The notes: generated from the letters alone by a model not told the origin. Numbered from the stretch's first letter, positions 30,974 through 39,773 are shown. The stretch: DNA of 64,000 bases from Desulfobacterales bacterium (GCA_024226555.1 JAAELO010000054.1:16241-80240), one strand, 5' to 3'. Program-made: numbers and translations.

Positions 30974-32515
30974 CTACTTCATTAAGTTTTTGAGGTTTAA
31001 AACTGGCGTTCCATTGCCAGCCATAGAAGGTAAAATAAAATCAGGAACTGTTACCATCTTAGATAAGTAGTTAAAAGCCGAAGCTGTAGCATCTGCCCAA
31101 TCATCTTTTCTTGTTGGTGTTGATGGTGTACCATCAAAAGCTTCCAACTCTTTCATGTAAGCATCATAGGTAGACTTGTTAGGAAAAGATGATCTAACAA
31201 TTCTTACCAATCCATTAGAACAAGCAGAAGCAAAAGGTTGAAATCTTGTTAATTTTGATTTATTACTTGGTGTTGGATCTGGTTTAACTATAAATCCTTC
31301 TGTCACCATTGCTTTTGCAGAATGTTCATACTCAATCTTCCCTGCTGCTGCTGGATCAACTGCAAATATCACATGGCAATCTGTACCATCATGTTTTGCT
31401 TGTTGTAATATTTTCTGATCTCTTTCACCAGAACGGAGTCTAAAACGCCCCTTAATATCACTTGCATTGTCTTTAGGATCTGTATTTTGTTCGTGGGTAT
31501 CCCAGACAATATAATAAAGCCCTTCATGCATGTATAAACGTGGACTCGAAGCAGTGTAATCAGGCCAACGATATGTATCTGATGGCTGTGTAGCCGCTTT
31601 ATCCCATGCTCTACAACACTTAGACTTAGCAGGATATTTTTCTACTTCAACTAACCAATCTCGCTGAAAATAGTTTGATCCTATAGGTCTTGCATACCAA
31701 TTACCCCAAAGTTGTCTAGCTCGTTCGTGATCAATCAAGTTTTGAAGCTCAGATAGATAACGGGGGTTCTTGGCAATTAATGCAGGATTATCGTAGATAT
31801 TTCCATTTATAAACGTAAATGTTTTTGGTGGTATGTAGGCTTTTTCACCGCTGACAGGGTTTGTAACGTAAACGGAGTCTGGTCTATTATCTTTAAACCA
31901 CTGCTCGTCATCGGCAAACACAAAATCGCCATTAATAACAACGAAGTAACGGATAACACCACAACGTGCTTCAACTGGGAAACCTGCATCATCTAAATAC
32001 CACTCAACTAACTCTAATACCCAGCTATCAGGATCTGGGTTTACTGTACCAATGCAAAATGAATCCATATCTGCTTTGGAACGTAGACAAGTCATCAGGA
32101 ATGTAACTTGCTCTTTACTAAACTGATCTATTTCATCGAAACCAATAAATGAATATTGTAAGCCTCGATGAGAGAACATATCCTTTTCGGTAAACATGTG
32201 ACTAAATCGCACATCTGAACCAGCAGGAAACTTATACTTCAAATTAGCTATGTTTGCTTTCCCACCAAATTGTGGGTACATCTCATTAGCCGTATCCCAT
32301 AACCCACCAGCACCTGTAAGCTCGTTATACTGCCTACGAAAGAATATGCCTTGAAAAAATGGATCATTTATGTGCTTCAGTGGAAGCATGTTTAGAAGGT
32401 AAGATTTACCGCTTCCCCTCGCACCTCCATAAATCGTAAATGAAACCTTATCTACAAGGTTACATGCTAACTCTTGCTTACCCTTCTGAGGGGTAATAGT
32501 AATTTGATTCGTCAT
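30974..32515 (-). CDS. Terminase large subunit
   Basis: Walker A-like YGGARGSGKSYLL; FFRRQYNEL; FIGFDEIDQF Walker B; nuclease Asp residues (WDKAATQP, FAVDPAAAGK). Confidence 0.92.
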   Translation of the reverse strand: MTNQITITPQKGKQELACNLVDKVSFTIYGGARGSGKSYLLNMLPLKHINDPFFQGIFFRRQYNELTGAGGLWDTANEMYPQFGGKANIANLKYKFPAGSDVRFSHMFTEKDMFSHRGLQYSFIGFDEIDQFSKEQVTFLMTCLRSKADMDSFCIGTVNPDPDSWVLELVEWYLDDAGFPVEARCGVIRYFVVINGDFVFADDEQWFKDNRPDSVYVTNPVSGEKAYIPPKTFTFINGNIYDNPALIAKNPRYLSELQNLIDHERARQLWGNWYARPIGSNYFQRDWLVEVEKYPAKSKCCRAWDKAATQPSDTYRWPDYTASSPRLYMHEGLYYIVWDTHEQNTDPKDNASDIKGRFRLRSGERDQKILQQAKHDGTDCHVIFAVDPAAAGKIEYEHSAKAMVTEGFIVKPDPTPSNKSKLTRFQPFASACSNGLVRIVRSSFPNKSTYDAYMKELEAFDGTPSTPTRKDDWADATASAFNYLSKMVTVPDFILPSMAGNGTPVLNLKNLMK

Positions 32516-32539
32516 CTGTCCTCCATGACAAAAAAAGTA

Positions 32540-32737
32540 AGGGGGTTTATTACTGGAGGGCTGATAATAAACCGTTTACAATCACCTGAAGGGTGAAAGT
32601 CCCTTAAACCATATACTCTCGCAATGGTCAGGCACATTGCATACCCGTAAGGGTTTAGAAGCCCTTGGCAGTGGAAACTTGTTAGTGTAACTTAACAGAC
32701 GCGCTCTAATTGCGGAATGTGAGAGGTTACCTAAACG
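32540..32737 (+). ncRNA. Compact structured RNA element between terL and terS; HEARO/omega-RNA-like (hypothesis)
   Basis: Nested helices: AAGGG/CCCTT, GCAATG/CATTGC, ACCC-GTAA-GGGT tetraloop hairpin, AGGGCT/AGCCCT long-range, CTCT/AGAG; no coding content; only large gap in the packed structural operon. Confidence 0.5.
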
Positions 32738-32744
32738 AATCTTT

Positions 32745-33098
32745 TTATTTAGCTTTAGGACTAAATACTGCTAATTGGGGTTTATGTTGTATTGTTTCAT
32801 TCTTGCTTGATTTTTTGTTTTGTTTCTTCAAGCCATCATTGATATGTGCTACAGCCTTATCAGGTGCTTTCATGAACTGTGTCCAGAAAGTAAACCTATC
32901 TTGTAATGCGCTGTGCTGTTTTGTAGATATTTGATATTTCTTGCGAGTGTCTCCCGCAGCATAACCACGCAAGATGTCATTGATTTCAAGAATTTCAGTA
33001 TTAAGTTCAGCAATTATTGCAAGCCAACTATTCACACCATCATCATATAACGATTGTGCTAGGTTTAGCTTACGTGCGTCCTTGGTAATTCCTGCCAT
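32745..33098 (-). CDS. Terminase small subunit candidate
   Basis: Position upstream of TerL; MAGITKDARKLNLAQSLYDDGVNSWLAIIAELNTEI...; AAAAGGAG ribosome-binding site before ATG at 33098. Confidence 0.55.
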   Translation of the reverse strand: MAGITKDARKLNLAQSLYDDGVNSWLAIIAELNTEILEINDILRGYAAGDTRKKYQISTKQHSALQDRFTFWTQFMKAPDKAVAHINDGLKKQNKKSSKNETIQHKPQLAVFSPKAK

Positions 33099-33196
33099 GA
33101 AAACTCCTTTTATCAAAAATATAACAAAAAAACTTATACCTCTACTAATAGTTTAACCTATATCACATAAAGAGTCAAGCGTTAAATGTTAATATT

Positions 33197-33403
33197 TCAT
33201 AAATCATCATGAAAATCTTCGTCAATAGATAAACATGAACCATCTGAACTAAGATTCGTTAGATACCCATGATCATATTCTTTATCACTTGCAGAGTATT
33301 TTTTTGATGATTGATAGCGACACTCTGAGCAATAATCCCAGTCATTGGATTTACGTTTCATATCTTCTCTTGAGAGAATGCAATCACAGGCTTTACATCT
33401 GAT
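33197..33403 (-). CDS. Small zinc-finger-like ORF (CxxC..CxxC), no canonical start for the conserved part
   Basis: Frame reads IRCKACDCILSREDMKRKSNDWDYCSECRYQSSKKYSASDKEYDHGYLTNLSSDGSCLSIDEDFHDDL*; AAGGA 7 nt upstream of ATC; absent from track. Confidence 0.45.
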   Translation of the reverse strand: MRCKACDCILSREDMKRKSNDWDYCSECRYQSSKKYSASDKEYDHGYLTNLSSDGSCLSIDEDFHDDL

Positions 33404-33457
33404 AACAAAATCCTTTTTGTCAATTGAAAGGTAGTTAAAACTATATTCTATACTAAT

Positions 33458-33487
33458 AGTATAGCATGGATATTATAAAACTGTCAA
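33458..33487 (-). promoter_or_regulatory. Sigma70-like promoter driving the minus (virion) operon
   Basis: Minus strand TTGACA - 18 nt - TATACT. Confidence 0.55.
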
Positions 33488-33783
33488 CAACAAAACATAG
33501 TTAACGTGTTATAAAATACTATAATATTGGTAAAAACAATCTTATATGGCTATTTTGTATATTATAATGGTATTTTCATATACACAATTATGTACATTTC
33601 AACTACCTCACAAAAACTGACTAAACTTATCCACAGGTAATATAATATTATTATGTGTATTACTGGTATATGTAATAGCACTAAGCATAGGAGCTTAAGA
33701 TACTAATTTAAACATATACCTACACACACATACTTATAAATATATATGTATATAAGTATATATTTATAAGGTTTTAAGTATAT

Positions 33784-34110
33784 CAATCGAGGAAGGGAGG
33801 AAGTTTGGAGGTAAAAGAACCCCAACCCAATCACTAACCAAGAAGGTAGTAAATCAGGTTAGTTCTTTTACCTCAGAATCTTATATCAACCGTATCAGGT
33901 TAGTATAGCCCATTGGCAACCAATTATTATTAAGGTTAAATTGGTTCGACAGCCTTCCTTGCCTTAACAAGTCCACTCCCTGTTCTGTCTTACGAACTCA
34001 GTTGCCGCGTGGAGTTATCTTCTACGGCTACCCTGTAAAGGGGATCAAGGGTGGTGAGGGAATAATAGAGTTCTTCTACCATCGACATATCTTCCTTGAC
34101 CGCTAAAAAA
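33784..34110. other. Non-coding, strongly inverted-repeat-rich intergenic block
   Basis: 13-bp GAGGTAAAAGAAC/GTTCTTTTACCTC, ACTAACC/GGTTAGT, AACCAATT/AATTGGTT, CCCT-GTAA-AGGG and long-range AGGAAGG/CCTTCCT. Confidence 0.45.
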
Positions 34111-34245
34111 TCCATTTAAAAATCCTTCTAGCTTATTATTAGTTTAAACGATTCATCTATGTCTTGTCAATTTGTTTTTTTAATTTGCATAGTTCAAAAT
34201 ACCCCACTACATTTAATTTATCACTTAAAAATAGAGAACAAGAAA

Positions 34246-34491
34246 ATGGAATTCATTGAAACACAAGGAAAGCGTGTAAAGAAAACTAATAATAATAAAG
34301 TAAAGTATGATGAAATATTACCAAGCAAAGAATTACTAAAGAAACTCCCTGTAGATCCAAGAGCATGGCATTGTAAAACTGTTGAAGAATATTACTTATG
34401 GAAATTCTCATCAGATTATTCAGGATTAAATAGTGATGATACAAATTTTAGTGAAGATCTACATCATGACGTTGATGGAACGTATTTTTAA
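34246..34491 (+). CDS. Hypothetical protein
   Basis: MEFIETQGKRVKKTNNNKVKYDEILPSKELLKKLPVDPRAWHCKTVEEYYLWKF; start trimmed. Confidence 0.5.
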   Translation: MEFIETQGKRVKKTNNNKVKYDEILPSKELLKKLPVDPRAWHCKTVEEYYLWKFSSDYSGLNSDDTNFSEDLHHDVDGTYF

Positions 34492-34597
34492 TAAATTAGC
34501 CTATATTAATAGACTAATCTGAGAATGTTAGTGTAGTTATCTTGTTTTGTTACTGCACTAACAAATATAGATAAAGTGTTATTACAGATAAAGAAGC

Positions 34598-34627
34598 TTG
34601 ACATAAGTGTTACAAATAGTTTAAAAT
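34598..34627 (+). promoter_or_regulatory. Sigma70-like promoter upstream of the AAGGAT hairpin array
   Basis: TTGACA followed by 18 nt then TAAAAT. Confidence 0.55.
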
Positions 34628-34769
34628 GTTAGTACGGATGAAGAGTTTAAGAATATTATAAATATAAGAAAGTTTTTATTTGACGAACTCTGAAATCCAG
34701 ATCATAATTAAAACATGAAATATAAAAACAAAGATTAAACGTTAGTTTTCATGGAAGGAGGAGTGGTCA

Positions 34770-34915
34770 GTATACCCACACGAAGGATCGCAAAAAGTAT
34801 ACAAAAATGGATTGGAGGGTATGGTCTGGTATAGCCAAGGTAAGGATTACCGAAGTATACCACTTTTCATAGTTGTGGTTTGGTGTAGCCCCGCAAAGGA
34901 TTGTAAAAATATACC
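34770..34915 (+). ncRNA. Three tandem hairpins with AAGGAT loops: candidate CsrA-binding leader or sponge RNA
   Basis: GTATAC..CG-AAGGAT-CG..GTATAC; GGTATA..GGTA-AGGAT-TACC..TATACC; GGTGTA..GCA-AAGGAT-TGT..TATACC; compensatory changes between copies. Confidence 0.6.
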
Positions 34916-34992
34916 ATGATTTAGTTTGGGAGGTTTTACGGCTTCCTCCCACTAACCAAAAAAAGCCGCACAATATGAACAAGGAAATAGTT

Positions 34993-35577
34993 ATGAGTAA
35001 CAAGGAAGTTTTAGATGTTGTTGTACTGATTGATAAGTCTGCCTCAATGGGTGGAATGGAAGAAGAAACAATTGGTGCTTTCAACAGTTTTCTACAAGAG
35101 CAGCGTAATCTCGAAATTGAAGCATACCTAACACTTATCTTATTTGATCATGAGAAAGAGTGTATCTATTTTCGTGAGCCACTTGACCGAGCAGAAGAGC
35201 TTACAAGTAATATCTACAAAGTACGGGGTAATACAGCAATGTATGACTGTATGGGGCTTGCTATTGAAGCTATAGCTCTCGCTAATAAGTCTGATAACGT
35301 TCTTTTCCTCATTCAATCTGATGGTCAAGAGAATTCAAGCAGAATGTATAGTGGTTCTAACATCAAACAATTAATCTCTGATTCTGAAAAAGCAGGTTGG
35401 CAGTTTAATTTCATTGGAACTGGTATTGATGCTTTTGAAGAAGGTTCTAAGTTTGGCTTAAGAGCTAACTCATGCCTTTCAGTTGCTAAATCAGCTCGTG
35501 GCTTTGAAACCTATGGTGCAACGATGGATTGTTGTACAAAAGCCTACGTTGATGATGTTGTACTCACTAAAGCATGA
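34993..35577 (+). CDS. von Willebrand factor A (VWA) domain protein
   Basis: VVVLIDKSASMGG (DxSxS MIDAS), NTAMYDCMGLAIEAI, LIQSDGQENSS; AAGGA ribosome-binding site before ATG at 34993. Confidence 0.85.
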   Translation: MSNKEVLDVVVLIDKSASMGGMEEETIGAFNSFLQEQRNLEIEAYLTLILFDHEKECIYFREPLDRAEELTSNIYKVRGNTAMYDCMGLAIEAIALANKSDNVLFLIQSDGQENSSRMYSGSNIKQLISDSEKAGWQFNFIGTGIDAFEEGSKFGLRANSCLSVAKSARGFETYGATMDCCTKAYVDDVVLTKA

Positions 35578-35720
35578 AACGCAATGAGTTAAATAAACTC
35601 AGGAAAGGAAACTGGTGTTCAAGGCCAAAACATAAAATAAGAAAGATTTGGAATAGACGCACCAGAAGACGTTTTAAAGAGTATTCAAAAATACAGGAAA
35701 AACAGGATGTTCAAGGATAA
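35574..35720 (+). CDS. Small basic protein (48 aa), not in track
   Basis: MKRNELNKLRKGNWCSRPKHKIRKIWNRRTRRRFKEYSKIQEKQDVQG; start overlaps the VWA stop. Confidence 0.4.
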   Translation: MKRNELNKLRKGNWCSRPKHKIRKIWNRRTRRRFKEYSKIQEKQDVQG

Positions 35721-36006
35721 CGAAATAAAAATATCTGATGCTCGTGCATTTACCGCACTACCCGATAAGCTTTCAACTGGTAATTTTGAAGAGAAAATGA
35801 CAGTAGAAAAATTATGCGAAGTGATGAAATGGGATATAGACAGAGTACCTAAGTTAGCCAATAGAGAATATACCTACAAGATGCGTAAAATACTTGGTCA
35901 ACTCACAAAGCAAGAGTTGAGAGTAGCTGCCAAACGTGAAGCCAAGGAACTAAAGATTAAACGAGGAAATGCAAAGATGAAAAGATTAATAGGAAGACTT
36001 CAATAA
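35707..36006 (+). CDS. Hypothetical protein
   Basis: 99-aa ORF with charged C-terminus, tightly packed. Confidence 0.5.
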   Translation: MFKDNEIKISDARAFTALPDKLSTGNFEEKMTVEKLCEVMKWDIDRVPKLANREYTYKMRKILGQLTKQELRVAAKREAKELKIKRGNAKMKRLIGRLQ

Positions 36007-36167
36007 TGTCAGAACTAAATCAACTACGTATAGGTTCAAACAGGTTTTTAAGCTTTCTTACTGTGATGCTCATTCTTACACTTGATGCAAATAACGGTAA
36101 AGATATGCTAGACGTACTTGTACCTTACATTGAATCACTAACAATTGTTAATCTAGGTAATCATTGA
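36006..36167 (+). CDS. Small protein (53 aa), not in track
   Basis: MSELNQLRIGSNRFLSFLTVMLILTLDANNGKDMLDVLVPYIESLTIVNLGNH; couples to the nrdJ start. Confidence 0.45.
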   Translation: MSELNQLRIGSNRFLSFLTVMLILTLDANNGKDMLDVLVPYIESLTIVNLGNH

Positions 36168-37906
36168 TGGAATCTGAATTCAGAACAGATTTGGGGAGAA
36201 ATATCTTCAAACAAAAATATGCACTTACACAAGCTGAAACTTGGAAGCAACGTGCTAAAACCATTGTTGATTTTGTTTGTGGAACATGTGGTGGTACACA
36301 ACATCCTCTCATGTCTCTTGAAGATAGAGAAACCTTAATTCAATACATAACTGAATTCAAATTTATGCCCGGTGGTCGTTACATCTATTATGCAGGTAGA
36401 GAAGCACCATTTTACAATAATTGCTATCTTTTTAAATCAGAAGAAGATACACGCGAAGAGTGGGCAGACTTATCTAAACGTGTTACTAGTGCATTAATGA
36501 CAGGTGGTGGTGTTGGTAATGACTACTCAGTGTTTAGACCACAAGGAAGCTTGTTAGGTAGAACTGGTGGGCAAGCTAGTGGCCCTATCCCATTAATGTA
36601 TTTAGTGAACGAGATAGGTAGAAACGTAAAACAAGGTGGTTCAAGAAGATCTGCAATTTATGCCTCACTAAACTGGAAACATGATGATGCACAAGTATTC
36701 ATGAGAGTTAAAGATTGGGACAATATACCTATTGGTAATACTGGAATTACTATGGGGGATGCCAAGAGAGCTGATTTCAATTTCCCCTGCCCTCTTGATA
36801 TGACTAATATTAGTTTGAATTATGACAATGCTTTCTTAAGTACTTTGTGTGGTGAAAATATTGATGATTTTGACATGGAAGAATGGGAGTGTCTATTTGA
36901 CCCTGAATGTGAAACACATGCTTTTATGCATGAAGTAGTTTTACCAGAAACCTTTGTTGATAATGTTAAATTTGCAATGCGTAATGGAGAGCCAGGATTT
37001 TCATTTAACTTTTTTGATAAAGAAAATGAAACTGCTCGTAACGCTTGTACTGAGGTTACTAGTGAAGATGATTCAGATGTATGTAATCTTGGTTCAATTA
37101 ATATGGGCAGAATTGAAACTATTGAAGAATTTATAAAAATTACAGAGCTTGGAAGTAAGTTTTTAGTTTGTGGCACATTGAGAGCTAAACTACCCTCTGA
37201 AAAAATAGCTGAAATACGTGAAAAGAATAGACGTTTAGGTTTAGGGATAATGGGTGTTCATGAATGGCTACTCAAGAGAAAATATGACTATGAAGTTACT
37301 CCAGAAATGCACAAATGGTTATCAGTTTATGAAACTGTTTCAGAAAGTGCTGCTAATGAGCATTGTGATCGTTTATTCATTTCTCGCCCCATTGCTTATA
37401 GGGCTATTGCTCCTACTGGTACTATTGGGATCATTGCTGGTACAACAACAGGAATAGAACCTCTATATGCTGTAGCCTACAAAAGACGTTATCTTGTTGG
37501 TGGCTCTCATTACCGTTATGAGTATGTAGTAGACCACACAGCAGACACATTAATAACTGAGCATGGGATAGATCCTAACGATATTCAAACAGCTTACCAG
37601 TTAGCGGAAGATCCTGAGAAGCGCATTAAGTTTCAGGCAGATGTACAAGACTATATTGATATGGCTATTAGTTCTACTCTGAACTTACCAGAATGGGGAT
37701 CTAAACATAACAATGAGAAAACTGTTATTAAAATAGCGTCAATCGTAGCTCAGTATGCACCACGCTTGAGGGGTTTAACATTCTACCCTGATGGTTCAAG
37801 AGGTGGTCAACCTCTTACACCCATCTCTTATGAAACTGCACTTAAACATAAAGGCGTTATTTTTGAAGAGAATGACTCATGTAAAGGTGGAGTTTGCGGA
37901 TTATGA
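36167..37906 (+). CDS. nrdJ: Adenosylcobalamin-dependent (class II) ribonucleotide reductase
   Basis: GGGVGNDYSVFRP, GGSRRSAIYASLNWKHDD, PTGTIGIIAGTTTGIEP, C-terminal CKGGVCGL redox pair; start set to ATG at 36167. Confidence 0.88.
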   Translation: MESEFRTDLGRNIFKQKYALTQAETWKQRAKTIVDFVCGTCGGTQHPLMSLEDRETLIQYITEFKFMPGGRYIYYAGREAPFYNNCYLFKSEEDTREEWADLSKRVTSALMTGGGVGNDYSVFRPQGSLLGRTGGQASGPIPLMYLVNEIGRNVKQGGSRRSAIYASLNWKHDDAQVFMRVKDWDNIPIGNTGITMGDAKRADFNFPCPLDMTNISLNYDNAFLSTLCGENIDDFDMEEWECLFDPECETHAFMHEVVLPETFVDNVKFAMRNGEPGFSFNFFDKENETARNACTEVTSEDDSDVCNLGSINMGRIETIEEFIKITELGSKFLVCGTLRAKLPSEKIAEIREKNRRLGLGIMGVHEWLLKRKYDYEVTPEMHKWLSVYETVSESAANEHCDRLFISRPIAYRAIAPTGTIGIIAGTTTGIEPLYAVAYKRRYLVGGSHYRYEYVVDHTADTLITEHGIDPNDIQTAYQLAEDPEKRIKFQADVQDYIDMAISSTLNLPEWGSKHNNEKTVIKIASIVAQYAPRLRGLTFYPDGSRGGQPLTPISYETALKHKGVIFEENDSCKGGVCGL

Positions 37907-37931
37907 ATACTACAAATAAAAAGGAATTAAA

Positions 37932-38543
37932 ATGAGTTTAAATAGATATTACGGAGTTAAGAACTTCACAAAAGCAGTAATAAAATCTCACGCTTCTGGT
38001 AAACCTTTTAACCCTGCTGCCTGTCGTGGCACTTTAGAAGTGTTTTATTATAACGATGAACAAAAAGGTGGCTACAAAGGTAAGGATATGTCCTTTGGAA
38101 CTTGTATACGAGCAACATGTATGCCTGAATATGTCTACACTTTAAATCTGTTATTAGACAAGGGTGCAAATATTATAGCTGCTTCTGCAACTTCGCATGG
38201 AATTCTAACTCAATGCTCTTATACCTTGGAAGAAACAGATGAATTTACCAATGAGAAACCACAAGTTGAAGATCACCCAATACGAGGCACAGAAAAAGAA
38301 AAAACATCTGTGGATGAGACTACGGAATCATCTGAAAGTTCAACAGATATGCCAGAACCTACCACGAGCGAGAGTAGGAACTTACCGGATTGGGATTATG
38401 CGGAGTCTATGAGTGAAGGTGTTAGTAAAACTGATGCTAAAAAAGCACTTGAAGCATATGCACTAGAATTTGGTGTTGATCTTAATCGTGGGCAGAAGTT
38501 TGAAACAATGATGCAGAATTTCAGAGTAGAAATGGAAGATTAA
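37932..38543 (+). CDS. Hypothetical protein coupled to nrdJ
   Basis: 203 aa, conserved-looking Cys residues (PAACRGTLEV, GTCIRATCMPEYVY), acidic low-complexity middle. Confidence 0.5.
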   Translation: MSLNRYYGVKNFTKAVIKSHASGKPFNPAACRGTLEVFYYNDEQKGGYKGKDMSFGTCIRATCMPEYVYTLNLLLDKGANIIAASATSHGILTQCSYTLEETDEFTNEKPQVEDHPIRGTEKEKTSVDETTESSESSTDMPEPTTSESRNLPDWDYAESMSEGVSKTDAKKALEAYALEFGVDLNRGQKFETMMQNFRVEMED

Positions 38544-38544
38544 C

Positions 38545-38997
38545 ATGATTAGGCATTTCAGTATCAAGGAGCTTGTACCAAAACACATTTATGAACAATG
38601 GGGAGATATGTCTTGGTGGTTTCTAGATTTCAGAGCAATTAAGACGTTAGAGTGGTTGCGTGATGAGCTTGGTTCTTGCACTGTCAATAATTGGGCTTGG
38701 GGTGGTTCATATGATCAAAGTGGATTACGCACTTACCAATTTTATCAACAGAATTCACTTACTCCAAAATACATAGCAAAAGAGCTGGTAGCTGAAAGTT
38801 TTAGTCAACATAAATATGGAAGAGCTTTTGATTGTAAGTTTACAAATCACAAAGCAGAAGATGTAAGAGAGTTTATAAAAACAAATTGGAATATATACGG
38901 TTATGAGTGGCCTATAACAATAGAAGAAGATACAAATTGGGTTCACTTTGATACACGCAATAGACCATATCACAAGGTTTATACGTTTAAGCAATAA
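38545..38997 (+). CDS. M15-type peptidase / endolysin-like
   Basis: SFSQHKYGRAFDCKF (HxxxxxxD) ... TNWVHFDTR (WxH) zinc-peptidase signature. Confidence 0.75.
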   Translation: MIRHFSIKELVPKHIYEQWGDMSWWFLDFRAIKTLEWLRDELGSCTVNNWAWGGSYDQSGLRTYQFYQQNSLTPKYIAKELVAESFSQHKYGRAFDCKFTNHKAEDVREFIKTNWNIYGYEWPITIEEDTNWVHFDTRNRPYHKVYTFKQ

Positions 38998-39044
38998 AGC
39001 TTTCTCGTAAAACACTAAAGTAACTTAAACAGAGGAAGTTAAAA

Positions 39045-39449
39045 ATGGCTAAAGAAGATGAAATAGAAAATGCAGAAATAATCGAAGAGACAACTCTTGA
39101 AGATGAAACCACAGAAAACCCAGATGCTGTTCAATACGAAATTATTGACGGTGATCAAGATGGTGTTAAAAAGAGAGGTGTTAGAGCTGGTGGGAATGTT
39201 ATTTTCCTTGTTAGTGAAAGCTTCACTAATGAACAAGTTGAAGAAGTCTTTAATCTTGGTAACAAGTTCTTTAATGATGGAATTCAGTTTGCCAATATGC
39301 AGCAAGATCAACGTGTACCACAGGCTTTAGCAATGTTGGGTATTACACCAAAGGTTATAAAGCAAATGTATGATATGGCTGTACAGCTTGAGGAAAAAGA
39401 AGCAGCAGAAGCTGCTACAACTCCTGAACCTGTAGAAAACGCGGCTTAA
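39045..39449 (+). CDS. Hypothetical acidic protein
   Basis: 134-aa ORF, acidic N-terminus, AGGAAG ribosome-binding-site region. Confidence 0.5.
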   Translation: MAKEDEIENAEIIEETTLEDETTENPDAVQYEIIDGDQDGVKKRGVRAGGNVIFLVSESFTNEQVEEVFNLGNKFFNDGIQFANMQQDQRVPQALAMLGITPKVIKQMYDMAVQLEEKEAAEAATTPEPVENAA

Positions 39450-39459
39450 CGGTTAGCTC

Positions 39460-39759
39460 ATGTTTTGTGATCCTCTTATGAACAAGATTCTATATATAGG
39501 AATTTTCCTACTCGGAATGTTTGTTATGTGGCTTCCTAGTTTTGTAATAGAAACAAAGCATGAGTTTATTCTAAAATATAGTGACCTTGACGATTATTAT
39601 GTGGATTGTATGAGCTGGCACGATGGTACAGGCTATGTTAAAATGAATTCAATAGGTAATACAGAAGGAACGTACTCATTAACATGTGCTGATGGACATG
39701 CACCCTCTGATAAGCATCCAATCAAATATAAACAAAACTCTTTAATTAGGGGAAACTGA
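39460..39759 (+). CDS. Membrane-anchored small protein
   Basis: N-terminal hydrophobic helix ILYIGIFLLGMFVMWLPSFVI. Confidence 0.5.
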   Translation: MFCDPLMNKILYIGIFLLGMFVMWLPSFVIETKHEFILKYSDLDDYYVDCMSWHDGTGYVKMNSIGNTEGTYSLTCADGHAPSDKHPIKYKQNSLIRGN

Positions 39760-39773
39760 AAAAGGAATTTTCA

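Noticed and set aside
32540-32737. Complete group II intron with reverse transcriptase
   Set aside because: No RT ORF and no recognisable domain V/VI; far too short. Only a fragment or another RNA class is possible.
34924-34955. TTAGT-GGGAGG...CCTCCC-ACTAA hairpin as terminator of a separate sRNA
   Set aside because: Stable stem but followed by A-rich, not T-rich, sequence; cannot decide between sRNA end and mRNA leader.
36820-37176. Minus-strand 118-aa ORF inside nrdJ
   Set aside because: Antisense to a strong class II RNR coding sequence.
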